Shown piece by piece: positions 26,301 through 34,954 of a DNA stretch of 64,000 bases (its first letter is position 1; each line of letters begins with the position of its first letter). The notes below the pieces were generated by a model. The model was not told where the DNA came from. It made no database searches and saw only the letters and a list, made by a program, of their open reading frames with translations. Origin of the DNA: Pyxidicoccus parkwaysis. GTDB taxonomy: Bacteria > Myxococcota > Myxococcia > Myxococcales > Myxococcaceae. The stretch is taken from NCBI RefSeq assembly GCF_017301735.1, contig NZ_CP071090.1, positions 12,197,001 through 12,261,000 of the forward strand, read 5' to 3'. The position numbers and the translations under genes are program-made.

Positions 26301-28348
26301 GACTCCGCGAACCGCTCGTGCAAGCCGAGCGGCACGAGCAGCGAGCGCAACTCCCCGGGCAGCTTCGCTTCGAGGAGTCGCAGCAGGGCCATCACCTTCG
26401 CGGAGGGTGCGTCACCAGGGAGTCCCGGCTCCGTGGGCGTCTCGCGCAGGGCGTTCAGGAGGACTCCGGCTCCCAGGTCCTCCAGGTGGGGCAGGGCCAT
26501 CCGCATCATCAGGGGGTGGCCCTCCAGCGCATCCATCAGCGCGACCACGTCCTGGGTCATCGGGTCCGCACGGAAGCTCCAGCGCTCCTCTCCTTGCAGG
26601 CCACCGAGGCGAAGTCGGGTGCAGAGCGTCTCGTCGAGCCACGCTTCCTCCCCGCGGCTGATGATGAGCACCCGGGTCTTTCCGCCCCGCAGTTTCTCCA
26701 GGAAGCGCTCGAGCCACGCCTGGTCCTCGGCGGGCAGCAGCCCTCGCGTCGACTCGAATTGGTCCCAGACCAGGACGCAGGGCGTTGCCCGCAGCAGTTG
26801 CGCCGTATTGCTGACCTTGTATCCGAGCGGCATGGACAGGGTCTCGCCGTCCTGGAACTTCGCCGCGACGCGGTTGATGACCTGCTCGGCACTTCGGATG
26901 TCATTGAACGTGAACCAGAACCCCTCCTTGCCGAGTCCCCCCGTCCTCGAAAGCCAGTGCAGGAAGCCGCGGACGAGTGTGGTCTTGCCGATACCTGCTG
27001 GCCCGTGGACGAGGATGCCCACTGGGGGCCGGCGCATCGCGCGTTCCAGCTCGAGGAGGGGGCCGTTCCGGCCCATCGAAGCGAGGAGGCTCTCGTCGCC
27101 GTGCGCCTCGCGAGGGAGCCCGGGGTGACTGTCCTGCTCGGTGACGCGCACCGCGGTGTCGGCAAACGACAGGTCGAGGGCTTCTTGTTGATAGGCCACC
27201 GGAACCAGCCAGTCCGCCAGTGGGAGCTCGCCACGCGTGGGGACGCGAAGGGCCCTCTCGAACATCCTCTTGCGTCCCATGCACGTCGCCAGGGCCAGGT
27301 CACCGGTGGCGAAGAGGGTCTCGTAGAACGCCGACAGGAAGTGCCGCGCTCCGCTGACGTGGAGGGGTGAGCCCAGGGCGACCACGCCGCGCACGCCGCC
27401 CGCGAGAAGCGCGGCAGCCACCGTGGCGAATGGGGAGGCCGCATGCGCGTCGCCCTTCTCCGACGGGCAGGCGCTCAGCATGGCGGTGGGCAGACGGTGC
27501 TTTCGCAGGAGTCGGGCGAGTGCCCTGGCGGGGACCTCCTCGGGTTCGCCGTCCACCGTCTCGAAGACCAGCCGTGCCCGTGCGTGACGTGGGGGCGGAC
27601 TGTCGCCAGGTGCAGGTGCGGTCTCCGGGACGTCAGTGGCATGCCCGTCGAAGTGCAGGAGATGGAACGTGCCAGGGTGGGTGGAGAGGATGCGCCGGAG
27701 GTTCTCGAAGGTCGGCGGGCGAAGCACGGTGACTTGCGCGGGCAGGTTCTCCCTGGCGATGAGCTCCACGAGGGGGACGGCCGCCGAGCGCGAGCCGATG
27801 TCATGTGTAGATGGACGGGGGACGACGACGAGGATGTTCACGCGCTCGCGTGGCAGGCTGACGGCAGGCGAAGGCGGCTCGTCCACCTTCGCGAGCGTGC
27901 GCTCGATGGGGCCGCTGAGGGCGAGCAGGGTCGCCTCGTCATTCTCGAGCGCTTCCCATGGCCAGGCGAGGACGGTGGGGTCCTCGCTGCGCACCTGGAT
28001 GCGCAACCGGTCCAGTCCTTCCCGGGCTGCCGCGAGGTAGAGCTCCCGGGTGGGTCCACTGCCGAAGAGGGCGTTGAAGGCGGCTCGGCCCCAGGCACGA
28101 ACGGCGTCCTGCACGCGCTGGGCCCGCTTCATCCAGGGGGACGAGGGAGTGTCCAGGAACCTCTCACCCAGGTACCAGCCCAGCTCCCGAGCCAATCCGT
28201 CCTGAGCACCTTCGACGGCCCATGTCTCCGGCGAGGGGACTTCGATGGGGGCGCTGGTCCTGCCATCCGCACACTGGATGAAGAAAAGGCCTGGGACGGC
28301 TCCTTCGGCGTGCCGGATGACGAGTGTGGGCATCGACACCTTGTTCAT
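23321..28348 (-). CDS. CHAT protease - STAND NTPase - TPR giant protein
   Basis: 1675 residues. Residues about 90-400 form a CHAT (caspase-like) domain with His236 in HLLHFDGHA and Cys294 in AMLSACPSEKGD, both intact. Then a STAND/AAA-type NTPase with Walker A GPAGIGKTT (449-457), a Walker B-like strand CVLVWDQFES (524-533) and a sensor strand RVLIISRGEE (559-568). From about residue 830 to 1630 there are about 20 TPRs of 40 residues (consensus DFEAAETWYLKALALEEKQG). Such proteins keep a protease off until the TPR sensor binds a partner and the NTPase oligomerises; known relatives act in defence or programmed death. An ATG at 28333 with AAGGTG upstream is an alternative start. It lies 152 bp downstream of the esterase gene and may have its own promoter. 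Confidence 0.9.
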   Translation of the reverse strand: MNKVSMPTLVIRHAEGAVPGLFFIQCADGRTSAPIEVPSPETWAVEGAQDGLARELGWYLGERFLDTPSSPWMKRAQRVQDAVRAWGRAAFNALFGSGPTRELYLAAAREGLDRLRIQVRSEDPTVLAWPWEALENDEATLLALSGPIERTLAKVDEPPSPAVSLPRERVNILVVVPRPSTHDIGSRSAAVPLVELIARENLPAQVTVLRPPTFENLRRILSTHPGTFHLLHFDGHATDVPETAPAPGDSPPPRHARARLVFETVDGEPEEVPARALARLLRKHRLPTAMLSACPSEKGDAHAASPFATVAAALLAGGVRGVVALGSPLHVSGARHFLSAFYETLFATGDLALATCMGRKRMFERALRVPTRGELPLADWLVPVAYQQEALDLSFADTAVRVTEQDSHPGLPREAHGDESLLASMGRNGPLLELERAMRRPPVGILVHGPAGIGKTTLVRGFLHWLSRTGGLGKEGFWFTFNDIRSAEQVINRVAAKFQDGETLSMPLGYKVSNTAQLLRATPCVLVWDQFESTRGLLPAEDQAWLERFLEKLRGGKTRVLIISRGEEAWLDETLCTRLRLGGLQGEERWSFRADPMTQDVVALMDALEGHPLMMRMALPHLEDLGAGVLLNALRETPTEPGLPGDAPSAKVMALLRLLEAKLPGELRSLLVPLGLHERFAESADIVRMGTSVPGSGDSEQVERLFGLLEVAGLVSQHTQGVHALQPVLTRYLRTIASGNREAWERAFVERMGQVASRVKLESRSEQRDPFFLHHANFHRALELAQAHGMAASVSELTQALTRYALNRADLIVAERLATDLAEWASSRDEEVRAVAFHLLGSVAHARWNLEAAETWFHKSLVIEEKRGNERGAGDTCHQLGEVAWKRRNLEAAETWFRKSLALMEKQGDKHGTASTCHQLGRAAEKRRDFEAAETWFLKALAFEEKQGKESSAVAAYRQFGHAAREQQDFDAAETWYLKALALEETQGYAHDSFSTYHRLADLAKEKQDFQVAETWLLKALALEEQRLDTASLCGTCFWLGGVAMKLGNFEAAETWYLKALALEVARGGRHGEHGELKLYDSLRDLAEKRRDFEAAEAWHRKALARKKERSVEQDVAHTYHSLGGSAEHTRHDFEAAETWYRKALALAEERGDESLAADVYDSLGNLARRRKDLEAAEAWYLKSLAFREKQGDPYGTVFICHELGRVARTRRDLAAAETWLRKALALEETRGNMYDDETYTLLAGVAEEQQDFEAAEAWCLKALALAEQKGDEDTAAFLCHQLGRVVWAQRDLEAAEAWYLRSLALDELRGEERTLANTSYQLGRLAHEQRNFEAAEAWYRKSVALDERLGRERDAAITSAQLGTVARKRRNFAAAQTWYRKALALYQKQGDEQETARMYAQLARLARRRHDFAAAEAWYLQLLAIREKQGNVKAAVRACDRLAELAEERQDFAAAETWLLKVLALEEKQGNEHDAAITCADLGRVALDREDFESAQTWYLKSLALNEKQGDENAVANTCFKLGRIARERQDFAGAEAWYLKALAINEKLGNEANVAAVCHQLGAVAQAQRELEAARSWYLKSLAIREKPGKRRGAAGTCHQLGILEMGRGLVEEAASWFVQAATGFVRDRAPARLEETNDAFVRLLTETSEALRPRLRAMWASANLPPLRETDT
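23460..25850 (-). repeat. About 20 tandem 120-bp TPR-coding repeats
   Basis: DNA-level periodicity of 120 bp inside the CHAT-STAND-TPR gene. Each unit encodes a 40-residue TPR (A-E-T/A-W-Y-x-K-A-L-A core). On the + strand the phrases CACGTCTCGGCCG, CACGCCTCGGC and GAGGGCGAGC recur in every unit, so the array is homogenised enough to recombine and vary in length. Confidence 0.85.
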
Positions 28349-28500
28349 GCCTGGTTGGGTGTTTCAATTCGATGGCATGTGTATGGGAAGTGCAGCGTGT
28401 CCCAGGTCGGCATGGGGTACAAGTCCATGCGAGAACGTCGTGACACCGGCCCATGCATCGTCGCTTCGAGGCGAGCTCGCGCGCGGAGACTCGCGTGTCC

Positions 28501-30447
28501 TCAAGGAGTGCCGTGGACCTGCTGCCCTGGCGGTGGACGCCTGCCGGTGGGAGTGGGGACCGCCGCCTGGGTGTGCTCCACGAAGAGCAGTCCGTCATAC
28601 GCCGAGGCGGCCCTGACGGAACGAGGCTGGATGGCCTTGCTGAAGACGGCGCCGTAATTGCGTGTGTAGCGGGGGTGCATGAAGAACTCGGACACACCCC
28701 CTCCGCGCGGCAGGCCCCGCAAGTCCAACGCGAACGTGGGCACCTGCGCCAGCGCGAGAGCTCCCTCGAGTGTGCCGATTTCGGCCGCCGGGAGCGAGTG
28801 GACGCTGAGCCCGCGTCGCTCCTCGTTCGGCTCGCTCGGCACGTGCACGGCCTGGAACTCGCCTTGATTGAAGGCGAAGCCAAAGACATACAGCCGCGGA
28901 CCGAGGGCCTCGCGCAGATGCTGGCCCATGGGTGTCACGCCTTGGGGGCCCGTGGCGGCGACATGGGCATTGTGCGCCCAGAGCACCATCCGGGCCTCCG
29001 GCCCCTCGTGCTCCAGAATCCAGCGGGCGTTCTCCGCCATCGCCAGGTCCCTGTGGCCGTCATCCGCGAACTGGCTCACCACAGCCTCGGCGAACTGGCC
29101 GAGCACCCGCGCGTGGCGCGCCACCAGCGCCTGGGCCTTCGCGGAGGTCTTCCGGGTGGGAAGCTGACGCAAGCGGGCCTCGATGTCCGCGACGAGTCCC
29201 GCGAGCACCTTGCCGGTCTCCACCTGACGAAGCTCGGGACCCTGTTGCTTGTCGAGGAACGGCGCCAACGGCCCCGCCAGCCGCTGGTGGAAGGCCGGGT
29301 CCGCCTGGGCGAAGAAGTCGAGGACGGCCTGCGCGGAGGCGGCGGTGGCCTGCATGTCCACGCCGTAGAACTTGAGCTTCCTCGGGTGGCGGGGGTCGGC
29401 GTTGTAGGCGCGCATCCACCGGATGAGGGCCAGCACCTCCTCGGTGTCCCAGGTCCAGAAGGAGAGGCCCGCGAGCCCCTTCGCCGGGTCTCCCTTGCCG
29501 GTGAGCACGTAGTCGTTGAGCGCGAGCGCCTCTCCGAAGCTGGCTTCAATCGCGAAGACGGTGAAGCCCAGCTCCGTGGCCAGGAACTCCAGCAGCCGGT
29601 GCTTGAGCTGGAAGAACTCGCGGGTGCCGTGGGTCGCCTCGCCCAGCGCCACGACTCGGGCCTGCGCGAGCCACGGCTTCAGCGGTTGCAGGTCGGCGAA
29701 CCCATGTCCCGCCTCCACCGTGGAGAGGGGCACCAGGGACTGCTTCACCCACGACACGACCTCGGGTGATGGGGGCGCGGTCTCCGGGAGCGCCAGCGCG
29801 GTGAAGTCCAGCTCCGTCACGGGCTTGCTGGCCGCGATTTCCAGCGAGCGTCCCATGGGCATGAAGCCCTTGGCCATGACGGCGACTCCATACCCGCCGG
29901 CGGGCAGCGCCACCTCGTAGGCGCCGCGCTCGTCCGTCTGGACATAGAGCATGTCGCCCAGGAAATCGCTGTAGCGCCCCAGGTGCAGCCATGCGCCCGC
30001 GAGCGGCACCCCTTCCTCCGACTTCACGCTGCCTCGGAGCACCTGCGTCGGGGGAGCGAGCACCACCTCGAGCTGGCGTGGGGCTTCGCCGGCCGCGAGC
30101 TTCACGTCCATGAGAAAGCCCGCCTCATGGGCGGCCGCGCTGACGGTGAGTCCGTACGCGCCGGGGGCCAGGCCCTCGAAGTGGAAGCGTCCATCCGGCC
30201 CCGTGCGCATCCGGGCCGCCGGGGGCGCCAGGTCCGGGTTCCAGTCAGCACGCGCGGGAACGAGCGCGACCATGGCGCCCGCCACGGGTGCATGCGTGGC
30301 GCTCTGGACCCGGCCCTCCACGGTGGCGGTGGTGACGGCGGGAGCCACCTGCGTGGAAGGAGCCTCGGGGTGGGAGGGGACTCGCGGCGTGCCAGGGCTG
30401 GCACACGCGAGCGGAAGCGCAAGCCACAGCAGACGAAGGGCTTTCAT
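28501..30447 (-). CDS. Erythromycin esterase-family lipoprotein with carboxypeptidase-regulatory-like domains
   Basis: 648 residues from ATG 30447, preceded by GAGG and followed by a lipoprotein signal (MKALRLLWLALPLACAS). Residues about 30-230 form two beta-sandwich domains of the carboxypeptidase-regulatory/CNA-B type (GRVQSATHAPVAGAMVALV, and a second starting LRGSVKSEEGVPLAGAWLHLG). From about 260 the erythromycin esterase-like domain has VVALGEATHGTREFFQLKHRLLEFL, FAIEASFGE and LWAHNAHV, the conserved Glu/His motifs of the family. True macrolide esterase activity is not implied; many family members are uncharacterised. Located downstream of a BlaI/M56 pair on the same strand (227-bp gap). 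Confidence 0.82.
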   Translation of the reverse strand: MKALRLLWLALPLACASPGTPRVPSHPEAPSTQVAPAVTTATVEGRVQSATHAPVAGAMVALVPARADWNPDLAPPAARMRTGPDGRFHFEGLAPGAYGLTVSAAAHEAGFLMDVKLAAGEAPRQLEVVLAPPTQVLRGSVKSEEGVPLAGAWLHLGRYSDFLGDMLYVQTDERGAYEVALPAGGYGVAVMAKGFMPMGRSLEIAASKPVTELDFTALALPETAPPSPEVVSWVKQSLVPLSTVEAGHGFADLQPLKPWLAQARVVALGEATHGTREFFQLKHRLLEFLATELGFTVFAIEASFGEALALNDYVLTGKGDPAKGLAGLSFWTWDTEEVLALIRWMRAYNADPRHPRKLKFYGVDMQATAASAQAVLDFFAQADPAFHQRLAGPLAPFLDKQQGPELRQVETGKVLAGLVADIEARLRQLPTRKTSAKAQALVARHARVLGQFAEAVVSQFADDGHRDLAMAENARWILEHEGPEARMVLWAHNAHVAATGPQGVTPMGQHLREALGPRLYVFGFAFNQGEFQAVHVPSEPNEERRGLSVHSLPAAEIGTLEGALALAQVPTFALDLRGLPRGGGVSEFFMHPRYTRNYGAVFSKAIQPRSVRAASAYDGLLFVEHTQAAVPTPTGRRPPPGQQVHGTP

Positions 30448-30674
30448 GAGGACCTCGGGATGAACGACGGGTGCTCGGCCGGGACGCACCGGACCCAGGA
30501 GGCCCGGCGAGCCCGCCGCGAAGAGACATCGGGATGGAGAGGAAGACGGGCCCACCTCGCGTGGAGGCACGCGCCCGAGGGAGGCGGGGACCGCGCGCCC
30601 GTGCGTGGACGGAGTCGAGGCGCGGAGCTCCCACGCTCCTCGCGCCGCTCGAGGCGGACAGCCGACGGTGGCGG

Positions 30675-32291
30675 CTACAGCGCGGAGAGCGCCTGGAAGT
30701 CGCTCGGGATGACGAAGCGCGCGGCGTCCGGGTCGACGGGCTGGATGTCCGAGAGGGTGAGCGTGCCGAAGAGGTCGGACTCCTCACGGATGGCGTAGCC
30801 CAGCTCCGCGTCCACCCACTGGGTCATCGTGTCATGGGGGGCGTGGACCCGGTGCCAGCGTCGGGTGAGTCGCCCCGCGACCCTGTCCTCCCCCTGGAGC
30901 TCGCAGCCCGCCTGCTTCTCGGTGCAGCCACCCGGAAGGTGCAGGGGGAGCCCCACGTCCCCGGCATCTGGAATCGCTTCGTAGGTGCGCGCCCTGACAT
31001 CCAGGGACACCCGCTCCCGGGTACTGACGTCATAGAGGAGCACCAGCACCGAGGCGCCATCCGCGGACTCCAGCCGGATGCGCCCACACCGGGAGACGGA
31101 GATGCGGTTGCGCAGGGTATGCCCGCCGCTCTGGTAGGTCGCCACGGCGGTGAAGTCCTTCGGATAGACAGCGCGGGAACATGACCCCTCCGCGAGCCCC
31201 GCCTTCTCCAGCGCGGGCCGGGACAGCTCCACCGGCACCTCCCAGGCCCAGGCCGCACCGGAGGCCGCCAGCACCGCGAGCACTCCAGCGAGACGCGCGG
31301 CGAGCCCTGTCTTGCGAGGCACCTCCGTCACGGGCGACTGACCGAGCAGCCTCCGCACCCGCGCCGCGAGGGGCCGTGCTCCAGCGCCCAGCGCCAACAC
31401 CGGGCCGCCCTCCTGCCGCAGCTCCTCGAGCCCCAGCAGGGCGCTGGAATACACGCGCGCGTTGCCGCAGAAGCCGACCGCCGCGTCGTCGCAGCAGTGC
31501 TCACGCTCCAGCCGCACCTGGCCGGACAGCCAGCGCGCCGCGGGATGGAAGAAGAACAACACCTCCACCAGACACTGCGCGAAGTTGACGAAGGGGTCAT
31601 GGCGCCGCACGTGGGTCAGCTCGTGCGCCAGCACCGCCTCCAACTGCGCCGGGGTGAGCCGCTCACCCACGCCTCGCGGGAGCACGAGCACCGGACGCAC
31701 CACCCCCAGCACCATGGGAGACGGCGCGAAGGCGGACTCCAGCACCTTCACCCTCCGGCGCATGCCCAGCCGCTCCGCGACGTGCGAAGTCGTCTGGCGC
31801 AGCGACGAGGATGCTGGCGTCGCGGGGCGCACCAGTCGCCGCGTCGTCCGCCGCCAGTCCAGGGCCAGCCGCAGGAGCGCCACACAGGCCCCGACGAACC
31901 AGAGGCTTCCCACCACGAAGGGCCACCGCATGACGAAGGACGACGGCGCCGGCGTCGTCGCCCGGGACGCCGGGCCCGGCAGCGAGCCCTCCGCGAAGGT
32001 CCGCGAGTCCTCCACGATGGACGTCACGCGCCCGATTCCACCCGCCTCCAGCGCGTGCGCAGCCGTCGGCGTGGAGGCCGGGGGCGACAGCAGCAGCGTG
32101 GCCACGGGCGCGAGCACGAGCGCGGCCAGGGCCAGACACCCCACGGCATAGCGAGCCCGGGCCGAACGGTGCCGCAGCAGCCACAGCGTAACGCCCGCGA
32201 CCAGGGCCACGATGCTCGTCTGCCACACGCCATGGGCCAGCCATGGGGCCACCACACGCCCCCACTCCTCCAGCAGGAGCGCGAGGCTCAT
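30675..32291 (-). CDS. M56 (BlaR1/MecR1-like) membrane metallopeptidase with non-PBP sensor domain
   Basis: 538 residues. Four membrane segments (about 22-40, 50-68, 122-142, 328-348) and the zinc site HELTH (223-227) with a downstream REHCCDDAA (about 264-272, third ligand), as in M56 peptidases that cleave a BlaI-type repressor. In BlaR1 the periplasmic C-terminus is a penicillin-binding domain; here it is about 190 residues resembling a LolA/DUF4412-like beta domain (RIRLESADGASVLVLLYD, GRLTRRWHRVHAPHDTMTQWVD) with several cysteines. So the sensed signal is probably not a beta-lactam. The ATG overlaps the blaI-like stop (ATGA), so they form one transcript. Confidence 0.85.
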   Translation of the reverse strand: MSLALLLEEWGRVVAPWLAHGVWQTSIVALVAGVTLWLLRHRSARARYAVGCLALAALVLAPVATLLLSPPASTPTAAHALEAGGIGRVTSIVEDSRTFAEGSLPGPASRATTPAPSSFVMRWPFVVGSLWFVGACVALLRLALDWRRTTRRLVRPATPASSSLRQTTSHVAERLGMRRRVKVLESAFAPSPMVLGVVRPVLVLPRGVGERLTPAQLEAVLAHELTHVRRHDPFVNFAQCLVEVLFFFHPAARWLSGQVRLEREHCCDDAAVGFCGNARVYSSALLGLEELRQEGGPVLALGAGARPLAARVRRLLGQSPVTEVPRKTGLAARLAGVLAVLAASGAAWAWEVPVELSRPALEKAGLAEGSCSRAVYPKDFTAVATYQSGGHTLRNRISVSRCGRIRLESADGASVLVLLYDVSTRERVSLDVRARTYEAIPDAGDVGLPLHLPGGCTEKQAGCELQGEDRVAGRLTRRWHRVHAPHDTMTQWVDAELGYAIREESDLFGTLTLSDIQPVDPDAARFVIPSDFQALSAL

Positions 32292-32677
32292 CGTTTGTCC
32301 GCCTTGTCCGTGTCCAGCAACCGGCGCAGCTCTTCGAGCTCCTCCTTCGAGGCGGGCTTGAGCGACAGGGCCTGCACGGCGAGCGCGCCCGAGGAGCCAC
32401 CGAAGACGCGGTCGAGCAGGTCCTTCACCAACTGGCGCTTGGTGCGGGCCTCCGCGACGCTGGCGGCGTACACGTGGCTGCGCGAGCTTTCGTCACGGCT
32501 CACCAGCCCCTTGGCCGACATCACCTGGAGCTGCTTGAGCGTGGTGGTGTAGCCAGCGCTCTTGCCGTCCTCCCGCCCGAGCGCCTCGTGAACGTCTCGG
32601 ACGGTGCTTGGACCGCGCTTCCAGAGTACGCCCAGGATGGCGAGCTCCACTTCCGTGGGGATGGCATCCGTCGTCAT
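32288..32677 (-). CDS. BlaI/MecI/CopY-family transcriptional repressor
   Basis: 129 residues from ATG 32677, chosen because GGTGGGC lies directly before it and a longer frame (to 32713) would cover the palindromic site. The winged helix is seen in PTEVELAILGVLWKRGPSTVRDVHEALGRE and SAGYTTTLKQLQVMSAKGLVSRDESSRSHVYAA, the standard BlaI pattern. The C-terminal dimer helices contain ALAVQALSLKPASKEELEELRRLL. Cleavage by the co-transcribed M56 protease is expected from known systems. Likely autoregulated through the palindrome just upstream. Confidence 0.9.
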   Translation of the reverse strand: MTTDAIPTEVELAILGVLWKRGPSTVRDVHEALGREDGKSAGYTTTLKQLQVMSAKGLVSRDESSRSHVYAASVAEARTKRQLVKDLLDRVFGGSSGALAVQALSLKPASKEELEELRRLLDTDKADKR

Positions 32678-32688
32678 GCCCACCAAAG

Positions 32689-32704
32689 TACGATTCGAAT
32701 CGTA
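32689..32704. promoter_or_regulatory. Candidate BlaI-type operator
   Basis: A perfect 16-bp palindrome, TACGATTCGAATCGTA, lies 11 bp upstream of the repressor start codon. BlaI/MecI/CopY repressors bind TAC...GTA dyads, and the TAC and GTA ends match. It would block transcription of the repressor/M56 operon. Confidence 0.75.
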
Positions 32705-32945
32705 TGTTGTCAACGATGCGCGTCGTACTTCCTCACGGAGCTACGCGGGCGCTCCGGGGCTGCGGGCCGCACGGCCACCTCCGTCCAGCGCAGCCGCTGC
32801 GCTGGTGCGTTGCGGTCGAAACAGAGCGGCGGCGCATACGGGCATTCCGCCAAAAGCTGGATTGACCGTATTTCCGATAAAAGCTAACTCCACGGCCTGT
32901 GCGAGGGCTTCCGCTCCGGTGCCCGCACGTCCCCCGAGAGGCCGA

Positions 32946-34937
32946 ATGAAACTGAAACTGACCCAGGCGGTGAGTGTCATCTCCCTGCTGGCCGCGGCAT
33001 GCGGCCCGGTGCCGGATGCGCAGGAGACCGACTCCGAGCAGCTCGGTCACTCGGCGCAGATGATTCGCCGGGCCCAGGCCGTCCCCAACGAGTACATCGT
33101 CGTCCTGCGCGACTCCACGCAGGAAGTCCGCCAGCAGGGCGCGGCGAACATCGCCCGGGAATTGGTGTCCCTCAACGGGGGCAGGGTGCTGCGGACGTAT
33201 GAGCACTCCATCCACGGGTTCCTGGCGAACATGAGCGAGGTCGAGGCGCAGCGCCTCCTGTCAGACTCTCGCGTGGCCTATGTGCAGGAGAACGGCCTCA
33301 TCCACGTGTCTGCGACGCAGACCAACGCGACCTGGGGCATCGACCGCATCGACCAGCGTGATTTGCCGCGCAACAGCTCCTACACCTACAACGTCGACGG
33401 CACCGGCGTGCATGCGTACGTCATCGACACCGGCATCCGCTTGACGCACACCGAGTTCACCGGTCGCCTCGGCAACGGCTACGACTTCATCGACAACGAT
33501 AGCGACCCCTCGGACTGCTACGGCCACGGCACGCACGTGTCGGGCACGCTGGGCGGCACGACCTGGGGCGTGGCGAAGAAGGTCACCCTCCACGGCGTGC
33601 GGGTGCTCGACTGCACGGGCTATGGAAACGACGCGCAGGTCATCGGCGGCATCGACTGGGTGGCGGCGAATCACATCAAGCCCGCGGTCGCCAACATGAG
33701 CCTGGGCGATGTCGGCATTCAGGCCATCGATGACGCGACGGAGCGGCTGATTGCCGCGGGCGTCACGACGGTGGTCTCCGCCGGCAACGACAGCGCCAAC
33801 GCCTGCAACTACTCGCCGGCCCGCACGCCCAACGCCATCACCGTGGGCTCCACCACCAGCAGCGATGCCCGCTCGTCGTTCTCCAACTACGGGACGTGCG
33901 TGGACATCTTCGCGCCGGGCTCGAGCATCACCTCCGCCTCGAACTCCAGCAACACGGGGAGCACGTCGATGAGCGGCACGTCCATGGCCTCGCCGCACGT
34001 GGCCGGCGCCGCAGCGCTCTACCTGAGCGCCAACCCCACCGCGACGCCCGCGCAGGTGCGCGACGCGCTGGTGAACAATGCCACGCCGAACAAAGTCACC
34101 AGCCCGGGCACCGGCTCGCCCAACAAGCTGCTGTACACGCTCTTCATCACCGGCGGCGGCAGTGACACCACGCCTCCCACGACGTCCATCACCTCGCCCA
34201 CGGGCGGCGCCACCCTGAGCGGCACCGCGAGCCTGAGCGCCAGCGCCTCCGACGACGTGGGCGTGGCGCGCGTGGAGTTCTACGCGGGCACCTCGCTGCT
34301 GGGCACGGCGACGAGCGCGCCGTACAGCCTCTCGTGGAACACGACGACGGTGGCCAACGGCACGTACTCGCTGACCACGAAGGCGTATGACGCGGCGAAC
34401 AACGTGGGCACGTCGGCCACGGTGTCCGTGACGGTGAACAACGGCACGGGCTCCTGCTCCATCTCCGAGCAGCTCCTGGCCAACGCGGGCTTCGAGAGCG
34501 GCAGCACGGGCTGGACTACGTCGTCGGGCGTCATCGACGGCACCACGTCCGGCAGCGCGCCGCGCACGGGCACGTACAAGGCCTGGCTGAACGGCTACGG
34601 CGCCACGCGCACCGAGTTCGCGTACCAGGACATCACCATCCCCTCCACGGCGTGCAGCGCCACGCTCAGCTTCTGGGCGCGCATCACCACGTCGGAGACG
34701 ACGACTACGACGGCCTACGACAAGCTGGCCATCCAGATTCGCAACAGCGCGGGCACGGTGCTGGCGACGCTGGCCACCTACAGCAACCTGGACAAGGGCA
34801 CGGCCTACGTGCAGCGGACGTTCGACCTGGCCGCGTACAAGGGCCAGACCATTCGCGTCTACTTCAACGGCACGGAGGACGCGTCCCTGGCGACGAGCTT
34901 CTTCATCGATGACACCTCGGTGAACATCGTCCGGTAG
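32946..34937 (+). CDS. Secreted subtilisin-like serine protease (S8, proteinase K type)
   Basis: 663 residues. Lipoprotein-like signal (VISLLAAACG), then an inhibitor I9 propeptide (about 47-118, NEYIVVLRDSTQE...VAYVQENGLIH). The S8 triad is intact: Asp161 in YVIDTGIRL, His194 in CYGHGTHVSG and Ser346 in SMSGTSMASPHV. After the catalytic domain comes an Ig-like domain (VARVEFYAGTSLLGTATSAPYSLSWN) and a C-terminal beta-jelly-roll-like domain (LANAGFESGSTGWTT... FFIDDTSVNIV) typical of myxobacterial secreted proteases. ATG 32946 has AGAGGCCGA upstream. Ends in a bidirectional terminator. Confidence 0.92.
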   Translation: MKLKLTQAVSVISLLAAACGPVPDAQETDSEQLGHSAQMIRRAQAVPNEYIVVLRDSTQEVRQQGAANIARELVSLNGGRVLRTYEHSIHGFLANMSEVEAQRLLSDSRVAYVQENGLIHVSATQTNATWGIDRIDQRDLPRNSSYTYNVDGTGVHAYVIDTGIRLTHTEFTGRLGNGYDFIDNDSDPSDCYGHGTHVSGTLGGTTWGVAKKVTLHGVRVLDCTGYGNDAQVIGGIDWVAANHIKPAVANMSLGDVGIQAIDDATERLIAAGVTTVVSAGNDSANACNYSPARTPNAITVGSTTSSDARSSFSNYGTCVDIFAPGSSITSASNSSNTGSTSMSGTSMASPHVAGAAALYLSANPTATPAQVRDALVNNATPNKVTSPGTGSPNKLLYTLFITGGGSDTTPPTTSITSPTGGATLSGTASLSASASDDVGVARVEFYAGTSLLGTATSAPYSLSWNTTTVANGTYSLTTKAYDAANNVGTSATVSVTVNNGTGSCSISEQLLANAGFESGSTGWTTSSGVIDGTTSGSAPRTGTYKAWLNGYGATRTEFAYQDITIPSTACSATLSFWARITTSETTTTTAYDKLAIQIRNSAGTVLATLATYSNLDKGTAYVQRTFDLAAYKGQTIRVYFNGTEDASLATSFFIDDTSVNIVR

Positions 34938-34954
34938 GCGTCCGCTGAAGTGCG

